A DNA stretch of 64,000 nucleotides, taken from the NCBI GenBank assembly GCA_965153355.1, contig OZ231127.1, positions 5,208,001 through 5,272,000 of the forward strand, given 5' to 3'. This document shows positions 44,486-56,477 of this stretch, piece by piece. Below the pieces are notes generated by a model. It was not told where the DNA came from, did not search any database, and saw only the letters and a program-made list of their open reading frames with translations. This DNA comes from Flaccisagitta enflata (lineage: Eukaryota > Chaetognatha > Sagittoidea > Aphragmophora). The position numbers and the translations under genes were made by a program. Within the stretch, counting starts at the first letter, position 1; each line of letters starts with the position of its first letter.

Positions 44486-44724
44486 AATTTACAACCCTGC
44501 ACAACCCTTTGCAGTTGGACGGAACAGAATTCATTCATTCATCCTCCATTCCTTTATTCATTCACTCATCTTTTTTGGTTGGTTAGAACGTGAATTATTC
44601 ATGCAATCACTTGTTCATTCATTCACTTATTCATTCACTCATTCATTTATACATTTACTCATTTATTAATCTTTGGATGAACCTCGTATCTACAGTATTT
44701 TTTCTAAAAAGTGCCCCCCCCCCC

Positions 44725-44950
44725 ATTTTTAGTCGCGTGCTACGCGACTCTACACCCCGCTTTGTCGGTCCGTCCGTCCGTCGGTCCATCCAACCGTCCG
44801 TCCGTCGGTCCGTCGGTCCGTCACACTTTACTTTTTTGGCGTTTATGGGGTTTTTGGCTATACCGCTCCTGCCTAAATGCTCCACTGACCTCAAATATGG
44901 CCCCTGCCCACCCGCACGCGACTTCGGCAGCCGTGTATCCGGCCTTGTTC
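44725..44950 (-). mobile_element. Hairpin-ended element, family B, inverted
   Basis: On the - strand: 'ggccggatacacggctgccg', signal AGTCGCGTGCGGG, 'tgggcaggggccat', a GGACC/GGACGG tract and hairpin AGTCGCGTAGCACGCGACT with AAAAA. Here signal and arm pair as GTGC with GCAC instead of GGAC with GTCC. Confidence 0.75.
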
Positions 44951-45325
44951 CTTAGTGTTTCACTTTTCAGAAGAGTTTCGGACAGAAATATTGAAATGAT
45001 GAAATAACACAACACAATGAATCATTCTTCAAAGTTTTCAAACAGATATATACAGTGGGCTACTGCCTTTTCGTCACCCTATTCAACGTCATTTCGGATA
45101 CTTCGTCATAGATTGTCAGGTCCCGAATTTTTATAGGCTTTTGTAACATTAATTTCACCCGATTCATCGTCACCTAATTCAACGTCCAGACCCTATAAAC
45201 CGTCCAAAATTTTTTGTCCCAATGACCACTTTCTTCCGATTTATCGACCCTCTGACCCGCGAAACCTCCGACCCCAAGATTGGTGTGAGAACAATGCACC
45301 ATATACTTTGATATGAAAACAAAAC

Positions 45326-45330
<5 letters not shown>

Positions 45331-45414
<84 letters not shown>
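45331..45414. repeat. (GA)n microsatellite
   Basis: About 42 GA units. Confidence 0.97.
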
Positions 45415-45416
<2 letters not shown>

Positions 45417-45573
45417 TTTCGAGCGTTTACAACTTTACCGAACACAAAAATGCCAACCATTACCAAATGAGTTTTGACAAAAAGTAGAACTACAGCGATC
45501 GCTAAGGTAAGGCCGAAGAAAAAGATTTTGACTGAATTTTTCAAAATTTAAAATTCCATCGCAAACGCCTGCA

Positions 45574-45737
45574 GTTGGACCCATCTCTCATCTTCAACGA
45601 TTGCTTCAACATTGATCGAGACTTCTCTACGGGGATAATGGAAACGGAGGAGTGTATTTTTGCGTCATCGCGAGGTAACTTGAATGACGAGAATGAGGAA
45701 AAAATCATCTTATGCACCATCGATGTCAACCTCTGAG
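45574..45737 (+). CDS. Possible terminal exon on the + strand
   Basis: After GCAAACGCCTGCAG the + strand reads LDPSLIFNDCFNIDRDFSTG, IMETEECIFASSRG and NLNDENEEKIILCTIDVNL, then TGA. Composition looks like protein and is not a repeat product. A GAG|GTAACT donor inside (45682) could end it earlier. The - strand is also open in part, and the acceptor is weak. Family unknown. It would be the only + strand coding island within the long - strand gene. Confidence 0.35.
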
Positions 45738-45837
45738 GCTCTCACTCGAGTTTGCGAACTTAAATCTTACTTCACAAAGCTTGAAACTGCGCGCACGACA
45801 AGTTGACTTTCTACATCTCTTGTCCATGGAAACATTT

Positions 45838-46190
45838 TTAGTCCCCTGCTACGTGACTCTATGACCCGCTATGTCTGTTGGTCGGTCCGTCGGTTGGTCT
45901 GTTGGTCGGTCTCCGTTAACTTTTTTCACCATTTGAGTCATTTAAAGTCATTTTACATTTTACATTTTACATTTTGTCTTTTGGTCTTGACAATCATACA
46001 CGAATTACAGGTGTTAGCCTTGTTATTGAAACAATCGTGTTTGCACCACCAATCTATCATCACAAATTTTTTTCACACCTACAAATAACTGAATGATCCT
46101 TTTTCTGGATGCGTCATCTCTGTCCGTCCGTTGGTCCGTTACACCTCTTCTAATATCACGTAGATGACGCATAGAGTTGCCCGCCTGGGC
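45838..46190 (-). mobile_element. Two hairpin-type element remnants
   Basis: 45838-45930: degraded hairpin 'agtcccctgctacgtgact', then (GGTC/GGTT)n. 46108-46190: on the - strand, signal TATGCGTCATCT and 3' AGATGACGCATC; the arms pair over 11 bp although the terminal hairpin has no second arm. Confidence 0.5.
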
Positions 46191-46695
46191 TTGTTTTTAT
46201 TCCATGCAATTCTTTCACCCGTCTATTAGGGTACAGTGTGATCTCTATCATTGCCTTACTATGATTATGACTGTTATTTTGAAAAAGCCACTATTTATGC
46301 TTTGTTGCTCATCATTACTACAATCATATTATGGTTAAAATTGCTTTGTTTTTTATTATGTGATATATTGTTTACCATTTTTTTTAGAAGTGCATAGGCT
46401 TAGTATATCATTGGTTGTTTTTTTAACTATAGCCAACTAAAAATAAATGGTGGAAAATATAGAATTCGATTTAACAACACTCGGATTTAACGTCCAAAAT
46501 ACCCTGGTCCCTTCAAGGACGTTATATCGAGTTCCCACTGTACAATCAACATCTCCACTTATAGTCAAATTTAGCAGTATGGTAACCTTATATGAAAAAG
46601 ATAAACTGAATGACAGTTCATCTATAATATAAAGGGGCACTAATTAGAGGGAGAGAGAGGAGCAAGGTCATATTTCAATTTCAAAAGCGCTAATA

Positions 46696-47288
46696 CTACC
46701 TAGGAAATATGTTTGGCGACACCTTTAACGAGAGATAGCTCAACTTCCCGTTGAGATAAGAAAACAAAATTTATGAGCATTTTAATCTACATCAAAAAAT
46801 CTACAATCTGAGCGCAATCTCGTCTCTGTGCGTCAAACCGTTTAGAAATGCCATGTATTTAAAGTTGATCATGTACTTTCAAAAATGGCAAAAAAAGTAG
46901 AATCTATTTTTTCTTCTACCCTTCCATCTTTGAAATGCTCTCAAATTTTACTAAAATATGATCGAAGCATGCGGATTGCACCACTGGTAAGCTTTTGAGC
47001 TCTAGTTTTATAATCTCATGGATTTTCAGTTAGATTTTGGAAGGGAAGTAGCTCTAATTTGGAGCCAAAATGACCAAAATCTACTATTATTACCACAACC
47101 ACCTCTTTATTGTGATAAACAAATCAAACTCGCAGTCCCTAAATTGGATTAAAGATTGTTTTTCTCTTTTGCTCTAGTTAGTATGAATATAAAAATAACT
47201 AAAAACAATCAGATACACAAGTTTTGAGCACTTGGGGAGGGAAACAGACTGCCAACCCTGAGTGTCGCCAAACTTTTTTCCTAGATAG
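46696..47288. mobile_element. TA-flanked TIR element
   Basis: TIRs of about 28 bp: left CTACCTAGGAAATATGTTTG then GCGACAC; right, inverted, CTATCTAGGAAAAAAGTTTG then GCGACAC. TA sits outside each end (46694-46695, 47289-47290). The interior is AT-rich without a transposase. Confidence 0.75.
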
Positions 47289-47349
47289 TAGAAAAAATAT
47301 GGTATTCATTTTCATGCACTTGGATGGACTCATTTATCCAATATCCTCC

Positions 47350-47770
47350 ATTTTTTCATCTTCTGCAGTTAGATGGAACTGAATTCGTTCATTCATTCAT
47401 CTTTTGAAATTGGACGAAATTGGATTCATTTCATTCATCCCTCGATTCATCCCTTCAATCAGTCATCCGTTCATTCATCCATTCATTCATCCATGCATCT
47501 TTTGCAGTTGGACGGAACTTGATTCATTCATTCATCCATTAGTTCATCCATTCAGTTGGATGGAACTGGATTCATCAATCCATCCATCCATTCATCTTTT
47601 GCAGTTGAACGGGACTGAATTCATTCATCTTTTCATAATTTCATTCAATAATCTTTTTCAATTGGATAGAACATGATAATTTTATTCATTCATTCATTCA
47701 TCTATTCATCCATCCATTCATCTTTTGCAGTTGGACGAATCATAATTCATTCATTCATTCTCTCTTTCAT
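47350..47770. repeat. Degenerate array of 'cattcatc...gcagttggacgg'
   Basis: Seven units, each an (ATTC)n stretch followed by 'cttttgcagttggacggaac'. The same unit occurs once near 44500. Confidence 0.8.
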
Positions 47771-47792
47771 TACTCGTTCTTTCTTTCACTAC

Positions 47793-47888
47793 CTGACTGT
47801 TTGATCTCAGCTCGATCGAAGGATCCGATTCGTAAAGTGAAAGGAGTTTTTCCGCCTGAACGCAACGGCTCTTCCAGTATTCCGTTTT
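47793..47888 (-). CDS. 32-codon exon with W-x-x-R helix (phase 0 to 0)
   Basis: A strong acceptor (TTTTTCCTATGATTGAACTTGGCAG in two blocks) and donor GTCAG|GTAGTG. It encodes KTEYWKSRCVQAEKLLSLYE, then S-D-P-S-I-E-L-R-S-N-S-Q, an amphipathic helix. Phases join the exon at 48734 and the SANT-like exon at 43433. Function unknown. Confidence 0.55.
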
Positions 47889-48283
47889 CTGCCAAGTTCA
47901 ATCATAGGAAAAAAAAAACACGTACTATGTCCGGCTACACGGCTATGTCCTTTGGTCGCTCGATGTAGTGATTAAGAATGATGACTTTCTAGTTGCTGAT
48001 TTGATTTGATTTGATTTGATTTGATTTTATGCTCATCAGTGCAAATGATACACGATTACAAATGAATGTAAATGAGCCGTACAATAATGAAATTGAACGA
48101 AGTCCCTCAAATTCGATGTGTCAAAACAATATCTCATACAGACATCAACACGGTAGGAAAAAAATCAACATTCATATCCATGATGACGACTTCATAGGAG
48201 GATCTGTTAGTCTATCCGTTGGTCTATCATTCCGTCGGTCCGTTGGTCTGTAAGGATTGGGTCAAATAGCAAGTTTTTTTTAC

Positions 48284-48363
48284 TTGACATTGTATTTCAA
48301 ATTCGCGCTGAGATCGAGGAGGAGGAGATTTTCCGCCAAAGCGTCCAACGCTCGGAGGCGCCA
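48284..48363 (-). CDS. Small exon with W-x-L-R helix
   Basis: The acceptor CAAAAGCGCACAG follows a (CT)n tract at 48390-48450. It reads WRLRALDALAENLLLLDLSA then N-L-K-Y-N-V. W-x-x-R/L-R and A-E-x-L-L-x-L are shared with the next exon, which suggests a duplicated helical unit. The donor is weak (TCAA|GTAAAA, phase 2) and does not match the phase-0 acceptor at 47888, so it may be alternative or wrong. Confidence 0.4.
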
Positions 48364-48387
48364 CTGTGCGCTTTTGTTGTAGAGCAG

Positions 48388-48389
<2 letters not shown>

Positions 48390-48450
<61 letters not shown>
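48390..48450. repeat. (GA)n microsatellite
   Basis: About 30 GA units, CT on the coding strand, about 27 bases before the acceptor at 48364. Confidence 0.97.
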
Positions 48451-48454
<4 letters not shown>

Positions 48455-48733
48455 AGGTAGTGACAGTGATTCAGTCAAAGGAGGCTAATATAACATTGTT
48501 CCACTTTTCTTAAGATTTTCAATTGATTTGCAATAGATTTGTGTTCATTTTTATGTCAATAAATGAACTAATGTTGCAGGCGGAAACCTTTTTATTTCTA
48601 AGATCGAAGTTTGTGGCGATAGTTTTTCTTTCCGCCTCATTCGTCAAGTTTTGGATGATTTTTTGTAAAAAGCTGCAACACTAACAGCTAGCATTTTAGC
48701 TCACCTCTTTCAAATTTAACGTCTCAAATCTAC

Positions 48734-49057
48734 CTGTTGATTCTTTCCTGATTTGTCGGAAGTCTTCTTTGTAATACCGACGGCGTTTTCTTTGTTGTCT
48801 TTTCTGACGGCGACATATGGATCCACCTTAGCGACCATCAACGAACTGTCGGTCTTCTTTTTGGTAACACCATTGATGGCCTTGTGTTTGTCGTCGACTC
48901 CGACGGCGACCTTTCGATCCGCCTCAGCGACCATCAACGAACTGTCGGTCTTCTTTTTGGTAGCACCATCGATGGCCTTGTGTTTGTCGTCGACTCCGAC
49001 GGGGACGTTTGGATTCGTTTTAGCCGTTTTTCTCCTAGTCGTCTTCGAGGTCGCAGT
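48734..49057 (-). CDS. 32-residue-repeat exon (phase 0 to 0)
   Basis: The acceptor TTTGTTTGTACAG and donor CAACAG|GTAGAT bound 108 codons. After a basic lead (TATSKTTRRKTAKTNPN) come two near-identical 32-residue repeats, VGVDDKHKAIDGATKKKT with DSSLMVAEADRKVA and VGVDDKHKAINGVTKKKT with DSSLMVAKVDPYVA, then a third, shorter one (VRKDNKENAVGITKKT). Nucleotide identity of repeats 1 and 2 is very high, so the duplication is recent. Highly charged, probably disordered. Function unknown. Confidence 0.7.
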
Positions 49058-49480
49058 CTGTACAAACAAAGCACCGTATTCGGCCGAAGAGGACTATTTT
49101 ATTAAAGAAAATCAACTAAATATAGAAACTATTCTGTCAACCAATTCAATCTTAAATCTATTGAAATCGATCCATCAGCCACTGAGGACTACTATCATCG
49201 CCAAAAAAATCTTTACTCATGGTTTGACTAATATTTTGGTTGTACTGGCCTGATCTTTAATAAATCGGTGACGAAATTAAAGCCCTTCAAATTTGCAAGC
49301 GATACACGCACACGCAAACCGCATCTCTCTAACTCAATTGTTGAAAAGTTATTCAACTTCAAATGAAAATGTTCAATTTCGCTTTTATCATTTCTACACA
49401 GTCTTCAAATGAAATCAATTTACTGTTTATTGAATCACTTTTAAACGCACTGAGAAAGACAGATGCAGTTTGTGTAGAGT

Positions 49481-49612
49481 CTAGGGATGTGGAAGCGGTC
49501 GATTTTATTACAGCTTCCACCGCTTCCGCTTCCGCTTCCATATTGTAGTTCAAATACTAGTAGCTAACCCACCCACCAAAACGGAAGCGGTCAATCGCTT
49601 CCGCATCCCTAG
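49481..49612. repeat. Small inverted repeat with GGAAGCGG core
   Basis: 'ctagggatgtggaagcggtc' at 49481 and its inverse 'cgcttccgcatccctag' at 49596 flank 'gcttccgcttccgcttcc'. Confidence 0.6.
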
Positions 49613-50069
49613 CCTGTAGGCTGCTTGCAAAATCGAACAGCTTCATTTACGTCACCAAGAAAAACCTCGAAAAGCTCTACGTATTGTTTCCCCTGACATA
49701 TGGTTCAGTCAAAGAGGACTCACACTAAATATGGATGGCTCTATGATCGATTTATACCCATTTTCACATCTATAAATGAACTTAATTTAAAACAGTAAAG
49801 AGTTTTTCTTGTTTTGTTTCGTAACCACGGCAAGAAAAAAAAAAAGAAACAAGATGTTTGTCAGTATTTCACGTTCAAGCTTTGAGAAATACAAAGCAAA
49901 ATCCGTGACCGCTTGTAAGCTCTGTGAAAGACTTTCAAATTGAGACCTTGCTGGTTGTCCTTGCTGTATTCGTTTAGAAATGACATTAAAATGTAGATAG
50001 GAAGATAAGAACATACAAGAAAATGATATAAATCCAGCTCAATTTCGGTGTGGCTTTTTAAAATTTTAC

Positions 50070-50188
50070 ATGGCTACCCAGCAGGGGCACTGATGAAAAA
50101 GGTTCAGCAAACATTTTGACTTAATGACAGGGACCGACCAACCGACAGATTGAGTTAAGTTAGAGAATCGCGTGCACGCGACTAAAAA
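50070..50188 (+). mobile_element. Hairpin-ended element remnant (3' end)
   Basis: 'gagggaccgaccaaccgaca'-like tract, then 'tagagaatcgcgtgcacgcg' and ACTAAAAA. It immediately abuts the palindrome at 50.2 kb. Confidence 0.6.
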
Positions 50189-50206
50189 CTGCAATAATTA
50201 ATGTAA

Positions 50207-50815
50207 CTTCCGAGCAAACCCGGCTAAAACTGGAGGATTAATTTTTGTTACTTTAATTTCATGTCCCAAACTTCATTTTTTGTATCTAACTTAATTAAAA
50301 GATACTTAATTCCTTGAACATATTTGGCTGCTAAAAAAAATAACTTGTGAAATTGAAGTGTATGAAGACATCAATATGGAGTGTTCTAACCCAGACCATT
50401 GGATTCAACAGAAAATTTCACCTATCCTAGACTACAAGAACAGCTCAATCAGATAATTTTTTCAGGTTTTACAGCCATTTTAAGTTTTTAAGGACAATTG
50501 TCTTAAAATAGTTAAGGACAATTGTCCTTAAAAACTTTAAATGGGTATAAAACCTAAAATGATTGTCTGATTGAGCTGTTCTTGTAGTCTAGGATAGGTA
50601 AAATTTTCTGCTGAATTCAATGGTCTGGGTTAGAACTCTCCATATTGATGTCTTCATGTACTTTGATTTCGCAAGTTATTTTTTTTGACAGCCAAACATG
50701 TTCAAGGAATTAAGTATCTTTTAATTAGGTCAGATACAAAAAATGAAGTTTGGAAAATGAAATTAAAGTAACAAAAATTAATCCTCCAGTTTTAGCCGGG
50801 TTTGCTCGGAAGGTA
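50207..50815. mobile_element. 610-bp near-perfect palindromic MITE
   Basis: The arms (50207-50510 and 50512-50815) are reverse complements almost throughout. The ends are CTTCCGAGCAAACCCGGC on both sides. The centre pairs 'ggacaattgtccttaaaaac'-type sequence. GTA is a possible target duplication. No coding capacity. Confidence 0.85.
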
Positions 50816-51564
50816 CTGTACTTATTTAGAGAAATGCCTTGATTAACTTACCAAATAAAATGCCTCGAAGATTATATTAGCGGAGCTTTAACATAAATAA
50901 ACATGTTAGTTTTCTAGAAATTAGGACTTTTTCAAATGACCAAGTGTTTGGCGGGGGGGCGTTAAGCATCAACTAATTGGTACTTGTAAACCAATACTAT
51001 CAAGTGACAGAGACTTTCTGTAATCCCTTTCACGCCACTTTATACGTGAGACATTGCGTCAGAAGTAATAGGGTAGAGTGGGGTAAAATGGGTCAGCGGG
51101 GTAAAATAGGTCACTAAGCTTTTATTTTGATTTTGAAATATCAGAGTGAAATTAAACGATTCTTTCAACTATCATGGAAAGAAGGATGCCTTGTGTTTGT
51201 CTCCGACAAATAATTTCCCCATTTTTGTAATTTTTGGGTGCGAATTGGCCTAAAATTTGTAATTAAAAAAATTTTAGCGTCGCTTGTTATGAAACTAACT
51301 TCTGGTTACCATGGAGACCAAATGGTAGATGGAAATCATTACCCGTTGTCTACGTACTACGGATGGGTGGTCAAATGTGGACTGATGGTTTCCAGTTTTT
51401 ACGTATATTTAGCTAAAAAATCAATTTTTAGTAATGTGGGGTAAAATGGGTCACCCTGCTATAATCACAAAATTGTCAGCAAAAAACTTGCTATCCCTGC
51501 GCATGGGTAAAAGAAAAAAGCAAGTGAGATGAAGCTTATTTTCCCTGCTTTTACCTTATTCCAT

Positions 51565-52045
51565 CCTTTTGGGCAGCGGCCCCGAAGGGGTTGATGACCT
51601 ATGCTTTCACACATATGGGGGATTTTCTCCTTCTTCTTCTCCTTTGTACCCCCCCCCCCCTCGCCCAAGCCTCCAGGCCCATGTCCCAGCCTGGAGGCCC
51701 ATATCCCAGCCTCGAGGCCCAAATCTCAGTCTTGAGGCCCAAATCCCACCCTCAAGGTCCAAATCCCAACCCCGAGGACCAAATTCCAGTCTTCAGGGAT
51801 TTGGGCCTCAAGACTGAGATTTGAGCCTCGAGGCGGGGATATGGGCCTCCAGGCTGGGATATGGGCCTGGAGGCTGGGGGGAGGGGTGCAGAGGAGCAGA
51901 AGAAGGAGAAAATCCCCCATATTTGTAAAAGCATAGGTCATCAACCCCTTCGGGGCCGCTGCCCTGCTCCCCCCTCAACTTCAACCACAACCTACTTAAG
52001 CAGGGCACGGGTACCGCTGACCATCTAACGCTTTTGCGACTATTT
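51565..52045. mobile_element. Fold-back element FB3
   Basis: The left arm 51570-51640 is GGGCAGCGGCCCCGAAGGGG, 'ttgatgacctatgctttcac' and so on; the right arm 51895-51965 is its inverse. The core is about 11 units of 'gaggcccaaatcccagcct', with a flip near 51795. The right flank 'cagggcacgggtaccgctga' and 'ccatctaacgcttttgcgac' matches, inverted, 57430-57472. Confidence 0.8.
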
Positions 52046-52264
52046 TATATATCTTTATAAAAAAATGTGATTTGATGCAGAACTGTCATTTACATATATT
52101 TTCGTGCAAAACTCGACAAATTTTGCTGTTTAATAGTCTTTTTAGGCTCAACTAACATCTTGAACTATTCTTTTTTCACTTATACGTAAGCAGGCGTGCA
52201 TTTCTTGGAGTAACCAGTAACGCCGTTACTGGGACGCGGGGGCCTCTCGGAAGGACTCGGAATA

Positions 52265-52510
52265 GGGAGAAGAGGAAGAAGAATAAGAAGAACAAGAAAA
52301 AGAAGAAGAAAAAGAAAAAGAAAAAGAAAAAGAAAAAGAAAAAGAAAAAGAAAAAGAAAAAGAAGAGCAAGAAGAAGAGGAAAAAGAAAAAGAAAAAGAA
52401 AAAGAAAAAGAAAAAGAAGGAAGAAGAAGAAGAAGAAGAAGAAGAAGAAGAAGAAGAAGAAGAAGAAGAAGAAGAAGAAGATGAAGAAGAAGAAGAAGAA
52501 GAAGAAGAAT
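52265..52510. repeat. (GAA)n / (GAAAAA)n block
   Basis: Purine repeats. Serine/phenylalanine frames on the other strand are artefacts. Confidence 0.95.
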
Positions 52511-52681
52511 AGAAAGAAGAGTAAAAAAGAACACGGCCGGCTAAATGGCTACCGAAGTCGCGCGTGGGTGGGTGGGTGGGATATTGATAAAAAGGGCTAA
52601 TCATACATTTGGGCTGGAGCAGTCATGCAAAAACTGTTCATAAACAAAAAAACAAAAGAAAGCTAATGCAGACAGAAAAAA

Positions 52682-52808
<127 letters not shown>

Positions 52809-52861
52809 TCTAATAGCGACTCAAATAAGTTTCTCTAATCCAGACTTATTAATCATTCAAG

Positions 52862-53160
52862 TCGTCCAAGGAGCACAACCTTCTGAGAGCAGTCGTACAC
52901 TTTTCGTCATTCAGATGATTGAGCCATTGGCGCTCAAACCACGAGTGCCAAGTTGCCAGCTCAAAAAAGGCAAGCAAGTCCCCTCAAAAGTTTTTTTCTA
53001 AAAATGCGGAGACATTACACTTTTTTTTTCCACCCCCTCCCTTGTCCTCGCCGAGACGTTAAACACGCCACACTTCCTAAAGGCGTCGGTGATAATGACG
53101 TTGTTGAGGTCCGTCCTTCTATGCGGATCTTTTAATTGCTCCCTTTAGGATTGGCCATCC
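52862..53160 (-). CDS. Coding-like island, strand and boundaries uncertain
   Basis: GC-richer than its surroundings. The - strand gives, from high to low coordinate, EQLKDPHRRTDLNNVIITDA with F-R-K-C-G-V-F-N-V-S-A-R (about 53150-53035), then, after CTTGCCTTTTTTGAG, LATWHSWFERQWLNHLNDEK with C-T-T-A-L-R-R (about 52963-52885). Trp-rich helix spacing recalls the exons at 47.8 and 48.3 kb. The + strand is also open over both parts (e.g. VKHATLPKGVGDNDVVEVRP), and no splice pair is decisive. Confidence 0.35.
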
Positions 53161-54295
53161 AGGCCACATCAATGCCAAGCTAAGATAGCACGCCCAAATA
53201 TGATATTCCAATGTTAAAGATTTCAAAAAAGATCTGTAAAACGCATTGCATGCATCCGTTTTAACAAAACTTCACAATGAATAAAACCAGTATAATCTTT
53301 TTGCACATGGAAAGCGTAAATTTTATCTGTTCATTTAGTTTAAGCAGTGTGTTAGTATTTGGCTTTGATTCCAATTGAGTAAAGTTTGAATGATTGTCAT
53401 ATCAAAAACCAGAAGTCTTAAAACTGCATTATGCAAATTAGATAATTGATAATGAAACAAATTCATCTCCATATAACTCAGGGTTGGTAAACTTGAAGTT
53501 AGACGGGATTGGCAAGTCGGAAAATCCCAGGGGAAAATATAAGTTACTCGGAAGGAAAGAAAAAAATGCACGCCTGTACGTAAGAATCTATCACTTGAGA
53601 GAAAATAATTGCAGACAATGTCATTGTCAAAAAAAAGTAGGTGACCCATTACCCGATGACCCATTACCCGGTTTGAAAACAAGGGGGTTGCCCCCAAATT
53701 ATGAGATATTCAAAAAATATTCGAAAAGTGACCCATTTTACCCCACTTCACTCTAAGTCTTAAATTACCTAAACCGAAAAAAAAAATGAACCGGAAACCG
53801 CGGTTTCAGCGCCTTCCGGAAACGAAAATCGCGTGGCAAAATTGCGTCAAAATCGTGGCGAAAATGCCCCGCCGCAAGTCTCTACTCACAAGGCCCACTT
53901 CCATATTTTTCTGTTTGGGTATAGTGAGGGATATCGTTCCACCCATTATACTATTTACTTTAATCTATATTGAATAGGATAATTGTTCACGGATGAATGT
54001 TAAGCACATTTTAGCCTCAAAACTGAGATTTTGCAAAGCACGCTCAGCCTCAGCCGAAAAAAGAGTATCTCAATATGTGAAATTTTTCTTCAAATCTATG
54101 CCATTTCAAAACGAAAAAAAATCTAGAATAACCAGCAACGTCGCGTTAGGTCATGGATTTTTTGTGGCTTAATCTCTTAACTGAGCCAGATCAAGCAATA
54201 CAAGTTAATTGTTTTTTTTCTTTTTGCCATCGTTACATAAAAATCAACATTAACACCATGATTGAACCCATGTTGTTCCTCATTAGAAAAAATCT
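53160..54295. other. Mostly AT-rich DNA, one small GC island
   Basis: 53788-53885 is GC-rich and open on the + strand (NRKPRFQRLPETKIAWQNCV) and partly on the - strand. No convincing splice sites. Confidence 0.3.
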
Positions 54296-54299
54296 GAAC

Positions 54300-55930
54300 A
54301 GTATCTGGGTCCGCGACGGAAGGGGGTTAAAGATCACCAATTCCGTAAGATCGCTATGACCAAAAGATCGCTAACCCTGTAAATTCGCCAAAACTATAAG
54401 TCTTTACATTCAGAGCCGCCATACAAAGTTTCATGCAAATCTGTTGAGAAATGACAAAGCTATGCACGTTTTTCACTTTTAGGCAAGTAGGGTGGTTGGG
54501 TGGTAGGCTGGTTTAGATAAATAGTGTGCGTATGTTGAGTTCTTCCATTTAGAGACTCCATACCAAGTTTCAACCAATTTGGTTGAAAAATGTCCAATTT
54601 ATGTAAGTTTTTACTTTTAGGCCGGTAAGCTGGTTGGGTGGTAGGTTGGTTTGGCCGGTTAGCATGCTCAAACATATATAAATCACATATATGTGTTGAG
54701 TCCTTCCATTTAGAGACTCCATACCAAATTTCAACCAAATTGGTTGAAAAACGCCAAAGATATGCACATTTATCACTTTTTGGTTGGTAGGCTGGTTGGG
54801 TGGTAGGCTGGTTTGACAGGATAAATAGTGCGCATATGTTGAGTTCTTCCATTTAGAGACCCCATACCAAGTTTCAACCAAATTAGTTGAAAAATGACAA
54901 AGTTAAGCAAGTTTTTCACTTTTGGGCCGGTTGGCTGGTTGGGTGGTAGGTCGGTTTGGCCGGTTAGCATGTTCAAATGCATATAAATCACATACACATG
55001 TTGAGTCCTTCCATTTAGAGACTCCATACCAAATTTCAACCAAATCGGTTGAAAAATGCCAAAGTTATGCACGTTTTTCACTTTTAGGCTGGTAGGCTGG
55101 TTGGGTGGTAGGCTGGTTTGACAGGATAAATAGTGCGCATATGTTGAGTTCTTCCATTTAGAGACCCCATACCAAGTTTCAACCAAATTAGTTGAAAAAT
55201 GCCAAAGTTATGCAAGTTTTTCACTTTTAGGCCGGTTGGCTGGTTGGGTGGTAGGTCGGTTTGGCCGGTTAGCATGCTCAAATGCATATAAATCACATAC
55301 ACATGTTGAGTCCTTCCATTTAGAGACTCCATACCAAATTTCAACCAAATCGGTTGAAAAATACCAAAGTAATGCACGTTTTTCACTTTTAGGCTGGTAG
55401 GCTGGTTGGGTGGTAGGCTGGTTTGACAGGATAAATAGTGTGCATATGTTGAGTTCTTCCATTTAGAGACTCCATACCAAGTTTCAACCAAATCAGTTGA
55501 AAAATGACAAAGTTATGCAAGTTTTTCACTTTTAGGCGGGTTGGCTGGTTGGGTGGTAGGTCGGTTTGGCCGGTTAGCATGCTCAAATGCATATAAATCA
55601 TATACATATGTTGAGGCCTTCCATTTAGAGACTCCATACCAAATTTCAGCTAAATTGGTTGAAAAATGCCAAAGTTATGCACGTTTTTCACTTTTAGGCC
55701 GGTAGGCTGGTTGGGCCGGTTGGGTTGGTCGGATCACAAAAATCGGATAGGATGTAAAGCGCCTTACCCTAGTACAACTTCCCACCAAATATGAACCAAA
55801 TCGGTCAAAGCATAAAAAAGTTATCCATTTTTTAAAATCCGGGACGACGACAACGACGACAACGACGACGACACCCACCCGCCTTGAATTATAGTCCGCG
55901 TCGGAATGATATTCCGTCGCGGACAAAAAT
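54300..55930 (+). mobile_element. 1.6-kb hairpin-ended element with dimeric 160-bp array
   Basis: 5' signal GGGTCCGCGAC at 54308; 3' hairpin GTCCGCG...TTCCGTCGCGGAC with AAAAA at 55895-55928. 'ttgag[tg]ccttccatttaga' or 'ttgagttcttccattt' recurs at about 54533, 54691, 54837, 54999, 55144, 55306, 55447 and 55609. Spacing alternates near 162 and 145 bp: two unit types (with 'tttggccggttagcatgctc' or 'tttgacaggataaatagtgc') form a dimer of about 308 bp. Confidence 0.8.
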
Positions 55931-56172
55931 GGCCTAGTCGCGTTCACAACGCGGACGTGAGCTGGTTCACGTGACGGAGGAACATGGACACAAGGAAAAT
56001 CACGTTCCATTGATTTGACTCTATCAAGATTTGTCTTATGCAATTCTATCTGCTTTACGAAGGCTAACGCTATCACCCTCCTAAAATATTATAATTTTCG
56101 CGTTTTAAAAACAAAAAGGCAAGCATAAAGGTTTTTGGGATTAAGTTATAATGGAAAACTACTTGCCTACGT

Positions 56173-56175
56173 GCT

Positions 56176-56260
<85 letters not shown>
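56173..56260. repeat. (CT)n microsatellite
   Basis: About 43 CT units. Confidence 0.97.
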
Positions 56261-56263
<3 letters not shown>

Positions 56264-56477
56264 TGACAAACTGAGCGCCCTTTTCTTCATGTGACAATCA
56301 TGTTTTAAACGGGCCACTCAGTCTCTCGCACCGCTCACTCCACTCCCTCGCTATGTTTGCTATGTTTGCTTTGCTTGCTTGTGGGTCGTAAATCAATGTT
56401 TATGCTGTAAACGCATTTCACGAGAATGAACACGATTTTTCGTCTGTCAAAACACACCCTCAGGAATGAAACTCAAC

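Noticed and set aside
47793-47888. Reading the 47.8-kb island on the + strand (ARSKDPIRKVKGVFPPERNG)
   Set aside because: The + strand is open, but the acceptor and donor are much stronger on the - strand and phases there match neighbouring exons.
54460-55637. Several 80-140-codon frames over 54.4-55.6 kb
   Set aside because: They read the 160-bp tandem units and repeat the same peptide with the array period.
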